Assembly (NCBI GenBank): GCA_963791625.1
Contig: CAWBTA010000016.1
Coordinates: 248,001 to 312,000 of the forward strand
Source: JANMCE01 sp963791625
GTDB lineage: Bacteria > Actinomycetota > Acidimicrobiia > Acidimicrobiales > Ilumatobacteraceae
DNA: 64,000 nucleotides
Direction: 5' to 3'
Shown here: in pieces, positions 8,750 through 17,707 of the stretch
Numbering within the stretch: position 1 is the first letter of the stretch
Layout of the letters: each line of letters begins with the position of its first letter
The notes under the pieces: generated by a model
What the model saw: the letters and a program-made list of their open reading frames with translations, nothing else
Told to the model about the DNA's origin: nothing
Database searches by the model: none
Translations under genes and position numbers: made by a program

Positions 8750-9349
8750 GTGCCGGCCACCGAAGCAGAGATCGTGGAGCTGGCGGACCGGATTGTGCGG
8801 GCCGGATTCGCCACCCGCGATGAAGCGGTGAGCGAGATCATCGAGGTGATTGGCCACGGCGACCCGACGCCTGAACTCACGCAATGCTCGGCCGACGCGG
8901 TAGACCGGGCGCTCGTCGCTCACGACCACGAAGAGCGGATGTGGGGCACCACCGACAACGATCGGCTCGGTCACGCAGCGATGGCGCTGGAAGCAAACGG
9001 CATTCTCTTTCGCCAGAACTTTGCGTGCTGCCAGAACTGCGGATTCGCAGCAGTCATGAGCGAAGTGGACGCCGCTGTTTCGCTTGGCCAAGCGGTGCGC
9101 GGCCTCGTGTTCTTCCACTGGAACGATACCGAGCGCGCCGTTGATGGGCACGGCCTCGGTCTGTCGTACACCGCGGTTGGCGACATCGAACCGGACGCCT
9201 ACCCTGCGGCCACGCTTTCGATTGCGTCCGAATTGGTCGAAGCGCTCCGCCATGAGGGCCTGTCACCAAAGTGGTCGGGCAAACTCAACCAACGCGTCAA
9301 GGTTCCTATGCGTTGGCAGCGTCGCCGATTTACTGCTCCACCGGAGTAG
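8750..9349 (+). CDS. DUF6891-like hypothetical protein, 199 aa
   Basis: A soluble protein of unknown function. It has an N-terminal helical part (ELADRIVRAGFATRDEAVSE), a cysteine-containing centre (FACCQNCGFAAV, residues about 85-96) that could bind metal, and an FFHWNDTERA segment. The overall pattern resembles DUF6891 proteins of actinobacteria; this assignment is from memory of the family pattern. GTG 8750 gives the N-terminus MPATEAEIVEL. Its 3' end overlaps the end of the convergent membrane-protein gene by about 20 bp. Confidence 0.65.
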   Translation: MPATEAEIVELADRIVRAGFATRDEAVSEIIEVIGHGDPTPELTQCSADAVDRALVAHDHEERMWGTTDNDRLGHAAMALEANGILFRQNFACCQNCGFAAVMSEVDAAVSLGQAVRGLVFFHWNDTERAVDGHGLGLSYTAVGDIEPDAYPAATLSIASELVEALRHEGLSPKWSGKLNQRVKVPMRWQRRRFTAPPE

Positions 9350-9795
9350 TCGAGGCCACTGGCTCCCGGGCCTTTCGAGCCGAGAAGAACGCGCCGACGA
9401 GGAGCGCGAGCAACGCTGGTCCGGCAAAAAGCACCATGACCCCTGCACCGATGTTGGCGCCAATCACTGCTGCGGTTGCGACGCGGTAGAACCCCCCAAC
9501 AAGAATCCCGCAGATCACCAGACACACCACCACGCGTTTCCACGCGGCATGGAGCGAACCTTCATTCCAGCGAGGAACCAGCACGCCGAGCCCGACAAGC
9601 GCGAGTACCGTGGCGATCAACGCAGCGGTCGTTACCGTCGACGGTGAAATGGATGGCGGATGGAGGAAGTAGTCGGGGTTCGGATCCTTCGTGGAGGACT
9701 GATCCCCGATGAAGCGCGTAGGTGATGATGGGCGATGCGAGCACCGGAGCCAGTCCCGCCAGGACCTTCACCAAAGTGGGAACAGGCCGGGTCAT
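9330..9795 (-). CDS. Small membrane protein, probably frameshifted
   Basis: The N-terminal frame from ATG 9795 gives MTRPVPTLVKVLAGLAPVLA and then IITYA, a likely first membrane helix. Near 9714 it shifts by one surplus base into a second frame that runs through FIGDQSSTKDPNPDYF and then three hydrophobic helices (ALIATVLALVGLGVL, VVVCLVICGILVGGFY, GVMVLFAGPALLALLVGAFF). A shorter start at 9620 would give a 96-residue protein with only the last helices. No family is recognised. The reconstruction as one four-helix protein is inference. Confidence 0.5.
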
Positions 9796-9885
9796 GCCGA
9801 GAGGCTAACGCTGGGAGTCCACTCGTAAGGAGCTGTTTAGGTATCCGGCGTTTCGAACCGCTACAAGCGGTGCGAGAATATCCGC

Positions 9886-10278
9886 ATGCCCGAAATCGAA
9901 AAGACTGAAGAAGAGTGGCGCAAGATTCTGACGCCCGAGCAGTACCACGTGTTGCGCCAGGCTGGCACCGAACGAGCCTGGGCCGGCAAGTACGTCGACT
10001 GCCACGACGATGGTGTCTACCGTTGCGCTGCCTGTAAGGCCGAGCTGTTCTCGTCCGACACAAAGTTCGAGTCCGGCAGTGGCTGGCCAAGTTTCTACGA
10101 CCCAATGGACAGCGACGCCGTCGAAGTGAAGATCGATCGCAGCCACGGCATGGTCCGCGAGGAAGTGGTGTGCAAGAAGTGCAGTTCGCACCTGGGTCAT
10201 CGCTTCCCCGACGGCCCGAATCCCACCGGCCAGCGCTATTGCATGAACAGCTTGTCGCTGGAACTGGACCCGAAATAG
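9886..10278 (+). CDS. msrB: Peptide-methionine (R)-S-oxide reductase MsrB
   Basis: A 130-residue enzyme that reduces methionine-R-sulfoxide in proteins using thioredoxin. The structural zinc site is visible as Cys47-x-x-Cys50 (RCAACK) and Cys96-x-x-Cys99 (VCKKCS). The core motif SGSGWPSFY is at about 63-71 and catalytic Cys119 lies in GQRYCMNS. Length and motifs are canonical. The downstream aminotransferase frame overlaps the last ~40 bp, so the two may be translated from one message. Confidence 0.96.
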   Translation: MPEIEKTEEEWRKILTPEQYHVLRQAGTERAWAGKYVDCHDDGVYRCAACKAELFSSDTKFESGSGWPSFYDPMDSDAVEVKIDRSHGMVREEVVCKKCSSHLGHRFPDGPNPTGQRYCMNSLSLELDPK

Positions 10279-11426
10279 CTCTCGACCCTGCTCGTCGGGC
10301 AGCGCTCATCGCGCAGACCACGCAGGCGTGGGCGCCGTCCGACGTTGTCGACTTCGGCATCGGTCATCCGCAGGACGCGATCTTGCCGACCGAACTCTTT
10401 CGCGCGGCGATGGCGAAGGGTATCGAGCCGTACGCACTCCAATACGGCACCGAGTTGGGTGACGGCTACCTGCGTCTCGCCCTCGCCGAATTTCTCACCG
10501 ACACCTACGGGGTCACGTGTGACCCGGAGCCGATGTTCATAACCAACGGCAACTCACAAGCCATCGATCAGGTGTGCAGCGTGTTCGCCCAACCGGGCGA
10601 TGTCGTGTTCGTCGAGGAGCCGAGCTACTTCCTGGCGCTCGACATCTTCCGCCAGCATCAGCTTCGTATCGTGGGTATCCCGGTTGATGAAGACGGTATT
10701 CGCATCGACGCGCTCGAAGCTGCGCTGGCTGTCGGGCGACCGGCGTTCATCTACATCATTCCTACGTTTCAGAATCCGACCGGCTACACCCTGCCGCTCG
10801 ATCGGCGAGAACGACTGGTGGCACTCGCCAAGGAGCACGAGTTTCTGATCGTGGCAGACGAGGTGTACCACCTGCTCAGCTACACCGCATCGGTGCCGCC
10901 ACCGATGGCGGCGTGGACCGACAGCGGCGTGGTGCTGTCGTTGGGAACGTTCACCAAGATCCTGGCCCCCGGTCTGCGACTCGGCTGGATCCAAGCGGCC
11001 ACGCCACTGATCCAGCAGCTAGCCAACGCAGGATTTATCGTGAGCGGAGGCGGCCTCAATCCGTTCACTTCAGCCATAGTCAAGACCCTTGTCGAAGATG
11101 GTTCACTTCGCAACTATCTCGACTTCCTTCGCACCACCTATCGCGAACGTGTGATGGTTATGGACGCGGCCCTCATGTCGCTGTTTCCGAAGTCCGTCAG
11201 CTACTACGTGCCCGACGGTGGCTACTTCTTCTGGCTCCGTTTCCCCGACGGTACCGACACCACAACCTTCCTTCCGAAAGCAGCCGAACACAAGGTCGGT
11301 TTCCGTAGCGGCAGCAAGTTCACCGTCGACGGCAGCCACGCCAACTACATGCGCCTGAGCTTCGCCTATTACGACAGTCCAACGATCGAGCGGGGCATTG
11401 CGTCGTTGGCAAAGGCCATCACCTGA
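10239..11426 (+). CDS. PLP-dependent aminotransferase, class I/II (2-aminoadipate/aromatic transaminase-like)
   Basis: A fold-type I aminotransferase of about 395 residues. Visible motifs are VVDFGIGHPQDAILP near the N-terminus, YGTELGDGYLRLALAEFL, NPTGYTLP, DEVYHLLSY and the PLP-lysine region LGTFTKILAPGLRLGW. The C-terminal half carries the substrate Arg region (YMRLSFAYYD). The pattern resembles 2-aminoadipate transaminases and MocR-type effector domains without the DNA-binding part. No ATG or GTG fits; TTG 10239, inside msrB, is the best start I can see. The start is therefore uncertain, while the enzyme class is not. Confidence 0.85.
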   Translation: MHEQLVAGTGPEIALDPARRAALIAQTTQAWAPSDVVDFGIGHPQDAILPTELFRAAMAKGIEPYALQYGTELGDGYLRLALAEFLTDTYGVTCDPEPMFITNGNSQAIDQVCSVFAQPGDVVFVEEPSYFLALDIFRQHQLRIVGIPVDEDGIRIDALEAALAVGRPAFIYIIPTFQNPTGYTLPLDRRERLVALAKEHEFLIVADEVYHLLSYTASVPPPMAAWTDSGVVLSLGTFTKILAPGLRLGWIQAATPLIQQLANAGFIVSGGGLNPFTSAIVKTLVEDGSLRNYLDFLRTTYRERVMVMDAALMSLFPKSVSYYVPDGGYFFWLRFPDGTDTTTFLPKAAEHKVGFRSGSKFTVDGSHANYMRLSFAYYDSPTIERGIASLAKAIT

Positions 11427-11432
11427 TCGACA

Positions 11433-11894
11433 TCAGGCCAGTCGCTCGGCCACGCGTTGCAAGGTGGTCTCCATGCTCGTCTTGTTGAACGCAGAGCGGT
11501 CGGCTACTCCGGAAACGGCTTTGCCAAAAAGGATCTGCAGGAGCTTCGGGCGGCGTTCTGTCCATGTCTCGGTGACGGTGCAGCCGTCGCCTTTCGGTTC
11601 GATGGCGTATGCCCAACGCGCCACTTTCACTGGGCCGACGTTCACCTCAAACGCGAACGCCTCGTGCGGACGGAACTCGGCGACCGTCGCTTCAGTCGTC
11701 CACGTCTTCGAGCCCTTACCGTTGGTCCCCTTGAACTTCGCACCCACGGCCGGACCCGTGGCGCCGGCAAGCCACTTTCCTCCGGTGTTCTCCGGCGACA
11801 GCTCACCCATTTTCGGCAGGTCGGTTACCAGCGCGAAGACTCGCTCGGAGGAAGCGGGGATGTCGCGGGAGACGGAAATCGTCGGCTTAGCCAT
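11433..11894 (-). CDS. SRPBCC family protein (polyketide cyclase/dehydrase-like)
   Basis: A 153-residue START/Bet v1-like fold protein. The opening strand and helix (ISVSRDIPASSERVFALVTD, residues about 5-24) and the central strands (FAFEVNVGPVKVARWAYAIE) are typical, with a C-terminal helix (TTLQRVAERLA). Such proteins bind hydrophobic ligands in a deep cavity. ATG 11894 is chosen since the domain begins right after it; an upstream start at 11930 adds an atypical 12 residues. It lies 45 bp downstream of the AraC regulator on the same strand. Confidence 0.8.
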   Translation of the reverse strand: MAKPTISVSRDIPASSERVFALVTDLPKMGELSPENTGGKWLAGATGPAVGAKFKGTNGKGSKTWTTEATVAEFRPHEAFAFEVNVGPVKVARWAYAIEPKGDGCTVTETWTERRPKLLQILFGKAVSGVADRSAFNKTSMETTLQRVAERLA

Positions 11895-11939
11895 GGGCCC
11901 GACATTACTTGTCGAACAGGACAGGCTCACGTCTCGTGG

Positions 11940-12785
11940 TCAGCGGTGCAGACGCTCACCCGGGCGCGATTCGGGGCTCACTCCAGCGGCTTCTCCGCGG
12001 GCGTACGCAGCTGGGGGCGCGCCATACGCCGCGCGGACCGCGCTGGTGAGATGGGCCTGGTCGGCGTAGCCGAGTTGATGGGCGACATCGGCCCATGACG
12101 TGATCGGGGCCTGTGCCGCGGCCGCTGCGGCTTGGACGCGCAGGCGGTTCAGAACCTGCTTTGGTCCGATGCCGACCTGCTCGATGAATGAGCGCTGCAG
12201 CGTTCGTTGAGATACGCCGGCCTGCAACGCAAGATCCGTCACCGACGTGACGGGCGGGTTGCTGAAAACGGCCCACTCGACCAGATCGGAAATGTCCTCG
12301 CCGACAGTTCGCTCCGTCGGGGCTCTCGCCGCGAGAAACGTACTGAAGACGGCGAGCCGCTCCTCGTCGTCAGTCGAATCGACGATACGCCGGGCCAACT
12401 CCAATCCCTCTTGACCGAAGAGTTGCGCCATCGGCACCCGTTGGTCCACGAGTAGGCCCATCGGAGCCGTCACGAACGGACGAAAGCCACCCGACCGAAA
12501 CAGCGCACCCAAGGCCCAACCACAACCGCGCAGTTCGCGTTGGTCATTCCTCCGCTGCACTCCGCTCACCACCGCCGAGCCGTCAGCCTGCACCACAACG
12601 TTCACCGCCGGGTACGTCACGATCGGCTGAACGAACGGTTCAGGGAGATCCCACGCCGTCTTCCAGTATCGGGTGACGAACCGGTCGATCGGAGGATCAG
12701 GAGCCCACTGCTGCATCGTGAAGTGATCGAACGCAACCGATGGACGAACGATCGCCCTCGGGTCGTTGGCTATCGACTTCACCAC
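11940..12785 (-). CDS. AraC family transcriptional regulator
   Basis: A 281-residue regulator. The N-terminal half (about 1-150) has the DUF6597-type pattern with PPIDRFVTRYWKTAWDLPEP and FRPFVTAPMGLLVDQ. The C-terminal half has two AraC helix-turn-helix units: SVTDLALQAGVSQRTLQRSF (about 180-199) and SWADVAHQLGYADQAHLTSA (about 230-249). This is a single-domain sensor plus AraC DNA-binding architecture. The target is unknown; the SRPBCC gene immediately downstream is a plausible partner. Confidence 0.87.
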   Translation of the reverse strand: MVKSIANDPRAIVRPSVAFDHFTMQQWAPDPPIDRFVTRYWKTAWDLPEPFVQPIVTYPAVNVVVQADGSAVVSGVQRRNDQRELRGCGWALGALFRSGGFRPFVTAPMGLLVDQRVPMAQLFGQEGLELARRIVDSTDDEERLAVFSTFLAARAPTERTVGEDISDLVEWAVFSNPPVTSVTDLALQAGVSQRTLQRSFIEQVGIGPKQVLNRLRVQAAAAAAQAPITSWADVAHQLGYADQAHLTSAVRAAYGAPPAAYARGEAAGVSPESRPGERLHR

Positions 12786-12852
12786 AACCAGATACTAACG
12801 GCTGTCGGCTTTTTCAAAGACGGGGCACACCCGAGTTCGTAGGGTGTGAGCC

Positions 12853-13422
12853 ATGGACAACCGCATCGACATCCTCGACCACATGTTCACCAAGACGACG
12901 ACCGTCCTTCGCGGCGTGGCGAGCGACCACCATGGCCGAGCGACACCCTGCGGGAAGTTCGATGTGGCGGACGTACTCAGCCATGTCGCCGTCTGGGTCC
13001 AGGTCTTCGACAGCTCCATCAATGACGCTTCGCTGCCCTTCGACCCTATGACGCACACGGTCACCTCGGACTGGGCCGACACCTTCGCAGCGTCTTCCGT
13101 CCGCATCATTGACGGATTGCGGACCAAGGGCTTTGACCGACCAATGACCATGACATCGTCACCACTGCCGGGCGAGTTTGTGGTCAACATGCTGCTGATG
13201 GAGTACATCGGCCACGGCTGGGATCTGTGCCGAGCCACCGCCCAGGCATCGCCCTACTCCGACCATGAGGCCGACGCGGCCCTAACTGCGTCGCAGGCCA
13301 TCCTGCAGCCGCAGTACCGCGGCACCGGCATGTTCGAGGCGGAGGTCATCGTCCCCGACGATGCCGCGCCAATGGACCGCTTTGTCGCCTTCCTCGGCCG
13401 CAACCCGGGCTGGACGACTTAG
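12853..13422 (+). CDS. TIGR03086-type DinB-fold protein (mycothiol-dependent enzyme superfamily)
   Basis: A 189-residue four-helix-bundle protein. The family hallmarks are a first helix ending in His-bearing segments (ADVLSHVAVWVQVF, about 36-49) and a second metal-ligand region (MEYIGHGWDLCRAT, about 116-129). The superfamily includes mycothiol maleylpyruvate isomerase and mycothiol S-transferases, which fits an actinobacterial host. The substrate is unknown. Its stop overlaps the 3' end of the DNA polymerase-like gene by 4 bp (convergent). Confidence 0.8.
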   Translation: MDNRIDILDHMFTKTTTVLRGVASDHHGRATPCGKFDVADVLSHVAVWVQVFDSSINDASLPFDPMTHTVTSDWADTFAASSVRIIDGLRTKGFDRPMTMTSSPLPGEFVVNMLLMEYIGHGWDLCRATAQASPYSDHEADAALTASQAILQPQYRGTGMFEAEVIVPDDAAPMDRFVAFLGRNPGWTT

Positions 13423-15151
13423 CCCTTCGCGTCCGACCAGCGTTCGATGATGCTGGTGTCGGTGACGAAACGGACGGGCCCACCGTTGGTCCAGCGACGC
13501 GCAGCCTCCTGCAGACAGTTGTCGAGCAGTAGGACTGTTTCATCAGCGCGTTCGATCGGTACGTGCACGAGTAGTTCGTCGTGCAGACACAGCACAATGC
13601 GGGCGCCGATCGACACGCCACGGGCTCGCACGGTTACCGCCCATACTTTGAACAGCTCGGCTGCCGCTCCTTGCACCACGGCGTTGCGGGCGTAGCGACC
13701 ACGCGACGCCGCCACTGCTCGTTCATCGCGATCGCTCAGGCCATAAGGCGTCTCGCCCATGCGGACAAGGCGGCCGCCGAAGGTACGAATGTCGGTACCC
13801 GCCTCGCCCGTGGCCGCTGCGTCGTGCAGATAGCGCATCGCTACGGGATAGGCAGACTCCAAACCGCGCAACGCCTGCCCAGCCGTGCCTGAGGTCTGGC
13901 CGTACATGGCGGCGAGCACGGCGACTTTGGCGACCGCCCGTTCGACACCAAGCCGTTGAGCGACCGGCGCGTACAGGTCATCGGCCGTCGTTGCCCTCGC
14001 GAGCGATTGGTCGCCTGACACGGCCGCGAGTACTCGCGGTTCGATCTGTCCCAGATCAGCGCGAACAAAAACGTGACCCTGTTCGGCGACGACAGCGACG
14101 CGCATGTCAGCGGGCATGTTGTGCAGACCGGCCTGCGCCGTCATGCGCCCCGCTGCCCCGTCACTGCTGCTCCACGCACCACGCAAACGACCATCGGAAC
14201 CAATGTTGTTATCGAGCCAGCCATACCCGTAGGTGGTGAGCACGCGCTCGGCCTTGCGCCAGATGAGCAGCGCATCGATCAACGGATTGGCCGTCCGCAT
14301 CTCCTCCAAACGCCAGGCCCGAGTGTCGGGCACATCAATGCCGAGCCGCATAAGTAACGACTTCACCTGACCGGGATTGCGCAGGTCGGTCGTGTCCCCA
14401 TCGGGTGCATGCTGGAGCACCGCGTCATCGCGGACTCGGCGCAGTTCGGCGGCTTCCCGTTCCGACGACGGGCGCGGCCCGACAAACGAAGCCGATCACA
14501 TCCTCTGCCGCAGCGCTATCGACGGGCAGCCCATCGAACGTCAACTCCGCACAGAGCAATTCAGCCGCCGACTCGGCCCGCGCCGTCGCCAGTGGATTAC
14601 CACCGACCGACAACGCGGCCAAGCGTTCCTGCTGCAGTCCGCACGCCGTGAGTGCGGTCGCAGCCCAGCGAGCCAACCGGTCGAGAGACCGTGACCAGGC
14701 ACCGGCCACCCACTCGGGCCGAAGGTGACCATCTGGCCGAGTCGGATTCTCGTCATCACCATCATCGGCATGCGTAGCGTGAAAGTCGAACTGCCCAACC
14801 GTGGGGATCGAGTCCATCGACAGGTTCTGCAACGCCGCCCATGATCGGGCCGGGTCCACCCGCCAGCCGCCAAACAGCAGATCGGTGAACGGCCGCTACG
14901 TCCCAACAGATCCCGACCCGAACACCAGCTGCGGTGAGTTGCGTTGCGGTCTCCTGGGACCACATCACCCAACGCGGATGAAGCTCTTGGTCGATCCGAG
15001 CAATGACCAGAGCACTCGCATCGACCGACCAGGAGTGATCCCCCACAGCCAAACCAAACCCGGACGAGTGGCCAAGGGCAAGACCAACGAGCGACCCGCG
15101 CTGCACCCCCGCGTCGCGCAGCCGCGTGATCACCTCGCCGTCGTCCATCAT
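13419..15151 (-). CDS. Family-A DNA polymerase-like protein (3'-5' exonuclease/polymerase type; two frameshifts)
   Basis: The C-terminal half (13419-14420) carries polymerase I motifs: motif A as DLGQIEPRVLAAVSGD, motif B region AVAKVAVLAAMYGQTSGTAG, and motif C as LCLHDELLVH. The N-terminal half contains CWDVAAVHR and then LLFGGWRVDPARSW, the pattern of actinobacterial bifunctional exonuclease/polymerase proteins, with no 5'-nuclease domain. The frame changes near 14882 and near 14492; removing one base at each gives a continuous protein (HR-LLFGGWR and SFVGPRPSSEREAAELRR). ATG 15151 or 15148 is the likely start. Probably an intact accessory repair polymerase with sequence errors. Confidence 0.8.
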
Positions 15152-15196
15152 CCGCCCAGTCTCACTCAGTTGCCGACGCGCCTCACCATGTGGACT

Positions 15197-15237
15197 TTGC
15201 GACAAAACCCGTCGCCACACAAACGGTTCTGTCGCAA
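15197..15237. repeat. Long interrupted palindrome between divergent genes
   Basis: TTGCGACA at 15197-15204 and its complement TGTCGCAA at 15230-15237 are exact. The pairing continues inward almost without break (AACCcGT at 15206-15212 against ACGGTT at 15223-15228), leaving a loop of about 10 bases. It lies between the divergent polymerase-like gene and the LLM oxidoreductase gene. It could be a regulator binding site or a hairpin in a leader transcript; no coding explains it. Confidence 0.55.
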
Positions 15238-15331
15238 GGTCCTACCCCGAGATCGATTATGACCGACTGGGACATGATTCGAGCGGATAACGGTCGTGGA
15301 CTCGGCGACGGCGGCAGGAGACACTGGTCAC

Positions 15332-16564
15332 ATGAAGATGATGTGGTTCCACCTCATGCCCTATCCGGACCTGCCGGAAAACTTCAACAAGGAGAATCGC
15401 AGCGTATGGGTCGACATCGACCCCGCCCTGTTTGACGCCGAAGTCATGGCCGACACCTACGACAAGTACATCGGCCAATTGGTCTTCGCCGAGGACTGCG
15501 GCTTTGACGGTATCTGCGTGAACGAACACCACAACAATGGCTACGGCCTTATGCCCTCGCCCAACCTCATCGCCTCCATCCTGGCGTCCAAGACGAGCCG
15601 CGCTGCCATCACCGTGCTCGGTAACTCGGTGGCGTTGTACAACCCCCCGGTGCGTATCGCCGAAGAGTTCGCCATGCTCGACGTGATATCGCGTGGCCGA
15701 CTCGTGGCCGGCTTCCCCGTCGGCACGTCAATGGACACCTGCTACTCGTACAGCGAGAACCCCGGCACGCTGCGTCAGAAGTACGCCGAAGGCATTGACC
15801 TCATTCGACAAGCGTGGTCGGCCGAGAAGGTGTTCGCGTTCAACGGCAAGTTCACCCAACTGCGCACCGTCAACCCGGTGCCACGGCCGATGCAGAAGCC
15901 CGGCCCACCCATCTGGATTCCCGGTGGCGGCTCGGTGGAAACGTGGGACTACTGCGCGCAGAACGACTTTGTCTACGGCGCGCTCACCTACTACGGCTAC
16001 AAGCAGGTGCGTGAGACGGTTGGCGGCTACTGGGATCGTGTTGACGCCAACGGCAAGGACCGCAACCCGCACCGCCTCGCGCTCACCCAGTTCATCGGAG
16101 TGGCCGACACCGACGCTGAGGCCGAGAAGCTCTACCGCGAGCCGGCCGAGTACTTCTTCAACCGGTCACTGCACGTCTACCCCGGCTACACCGACGCTCC
16201 TGGTTACACCACAGAGGCGTCCACTCGGGCCAAGTACAAGTCACAGGTCCGAGCCACGGTTCGAGCCAAGCAGGCCAACCACGACCTCACCTGGGCGGAA
16301 ATGCTGGACAACGGCTACGTCGTCATCGGTAGCCCCGACACGGTGCGCGAAACGCTTGAATCAGCTTGCACCGAACTCAACGTCGGCCACCTTTGCACGA
16401 TGCTGCAGTTTGGCAACATGAGTGACGAGCTCACCCGTTACAACACACAAATGTTCGGTGACAAGGTAGCGCCAGCCCTCAAGACGCTGCACGCTGAGTG
16501 GGACGATCCGTGGTGGCCGCAGTACGCCGTCGGCGGCACCCGTTACGACAAGGCCCGCGGCTGA
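15332..16564 (+). CDS. LLM class flavin-dependent oxidoreductase (bacterial luciferase-like)
   Basis: A 410-residue luciferase-like monooxygenase of the long type. The family pattern is visible in NEHHNNGYGLMPSPNLIAS (about 63-81), AITVLGNSVALYNPPVRIAEE (in two parts), the loop RGRLVAGFPVGT and PVPRPMQKPGPPIWIPGGG. These TIM-barrel enzymes use FMNH2 or F420H2. ATG 15332 is preferred to an upstream in-frame start because the family's first strand (KMMWFHLMPY) starts there. Its stop shares one base with the start of the next gene (TGATG), implying coupled translation with the alpha/beta hydrolase. Confidence 0.88.
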   Translation: MKMMWFHLMPYPDLPENFNKENRSVWVDIDPALFDAEVMADTYDKYIGQLVFAEDCGFDGICVNEHHNNGYGLMPSPNLIASILASKTSRAAITVLGNSVALYNPPVRIAEEFAMLDVISRGRLVAGFPVGTSMDTCYSYSENPGTLRQKYAEGIDLIRQAWSAEKVFAFNGKFTQLRTVNPVPRPMQKPGPPIWIPGGGSVETWDYCAQNDFVYGALTYYGYKQVRETVGGYWDRVDANGKDRNPHRLALTQFIGVADTDAEAEKLYREPAEYFFNRSLHVYPGYTDAPGYTTEASTRAKYKSQVRATVRAKQANHDLTWAEMLDNGYVVIGSPDTVRETLESACTELNVGHLCTMLQFGNMSDELTRYNTQMFGDKVAPALKTLHAEWDDPWWPQYAVGGTRYDKARG

Positions 16565-17262
16565 TGACCGACGTTCTCTACCTGTTCGGCATCTACGGCC
16601 ACCCCGAACTCTCCCCCGCCATGAAGGCGGTCGAGGCTGCTGGCCACAACGTCGTTGTGCCGTCCGTTCCTGGGTTCGATGGCAAAGCCGGCTTCACCGC
16701 ACCGGAGCAGTACCTCGACTGGTACACCATCTGGTGGGACGCCATCGACGCGCTCGGCTCGGGTCCGTATCACGTTGTCGGTGCGTCGCTTGGTGGCATG
16801 GTCGCAGCCGAACTGGCAATCCTTCGGCCCGAGATCGTGACGTCCGTTTCGTTGCTCGCGCCGTTTGGGATTTTCGATGCGTCGAACCCGGGGCACGACA
16901 TCTACGCCGAGGTTTCCGCAAAGCGCCCGCCATACCTGTTCGCCAAAGATGTGCCCGACGCGTTTGTCAATCGCTTCGCCGAACTCGGTCCCGAAGAGTT
17001 CCCAGTGTCGCGCTATCTGTGCGATACCGCAGCGGCCAACATGCTGTGGCCGTTCGGTGAACGAGGGTTGGGCAAACGTCTCCACCGCATCACCCAGCCA
17101 CGTCTCACCCTGTGGGGCGAGCTTGATGTCGTGTCGCCGGTCGGCCTAGCCCAGAAGTGGGGCGGTGCCGACATCATCGCCGGTGCCGGGCACCTCATGG
17201 AGTGGGATGCTCCGGAAGAGGTCGGCGGCAAACTGATCGAGTTCCTCAACGCGCACGGCTAA
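16564..17262 (+). CDS. Alpha/beta hydrolase, 232 aa
   Basis: A compact alpha/beta hydrolase. The nucleophile elbow is GASLGG with Ser75, the acid is probably in LWGELDVVSP (about residue 184) and the His in GAGHLMEWD (about residue 211). There is no signal peptide, so it should be cytoplasmic. It overlaps the LLM oxidoreductase by one base, so the hydrolase may act on the product of that oxygenation. The substrate is unknown. Confidence 0.88.
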   Translation: MTDVLYLFGIYGHPELSPAMKAVEAAGHNVVVPSVPGFDGKAGFTAPEQYLDWYTIWWDAIDALGSGPYHVVGASLGGMVAAELAILRPEIVTSVSLLAPFGIFDASNPGHDIYAEVSAKRPPYLFAKDVPDAFVNRFAELGPEEFPVSRYLCDTAAANMLWPFGERGLGKRLHRITQPRLTLWGELDVVSPVGLAQKWGGADIIAGAGHLMEWDAPEEVGGKLIEFLNAHG

Positions 17263-17287
17263 ACGACCTTGCGGCTCTGCTTCGGTT

Positions 17288-17704
17288 TCAGGAGGCGAAC
17301 CACTGCAGCTCGGGATCGATGAGGTACACATTGGTCTCGATGATCTGAGACGCAATTCTCATGATGAGGTCGGCATCGCCTTGGCCTCGACGACCGATGA
17401 GACGCGCGGCGCGAAGCACTCGTCGTTCTTTCCAGCGCCGCTGCGACATACCGAAGAACGCGTCGGGCAGAAGCTCGACGTGACCTTCGAGGTTGTACGC
17501 CAAGAGGGCGCCGTGGAGCTCAATGAGGTGGCCTTGGGCACCCAGCGGCACCAGATTCAGGAGGTTCTCGAGTTCGGAAACTAACGACTCGAGTACCCGG
17601 CGCGGATCGAGGTCAGGGACACCGCTTTCGTTCTTGGTCATGTGAGCATCCTCGACCACCGATGTAAACGCCGGGTTACGCGGGCCAGCTGTCACACGAG
17701 TCAT
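17288..17704 (-). CDS. Hypothetical protein, 138 aa (or 117 aa)
   Basis: No family is recognised. It is a soluble, helical, charged protein with a Leu-rich N-terminal half (LESLVSELENLLNLVPLG) and a basic centre (SQRRWKERRVLRAARLIGRR). ATG 17704 starts 3 bp after the stop of the ABC transporter gene; ATG 17641 is an alternative giving MTKNESGVPDL. The close spacing suggests it is the last gene of the ABC exporter operon, but its role is unknown. Confidence 0.55.
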   Translation of the reverse strand: MTRVTAGPRNPAFTSVVEDAHMTKNESGVPDLDPRRVLESLVSELENLLNLVPLGAQGHLIELHGALLAYNLEGHVELLPDAFFGMSQRRWKERRVLRAARLIGRRGQGDADLIMRIASQIIETNVYLIDPELQWFAS

Positions 17705-17707
17705 CCG

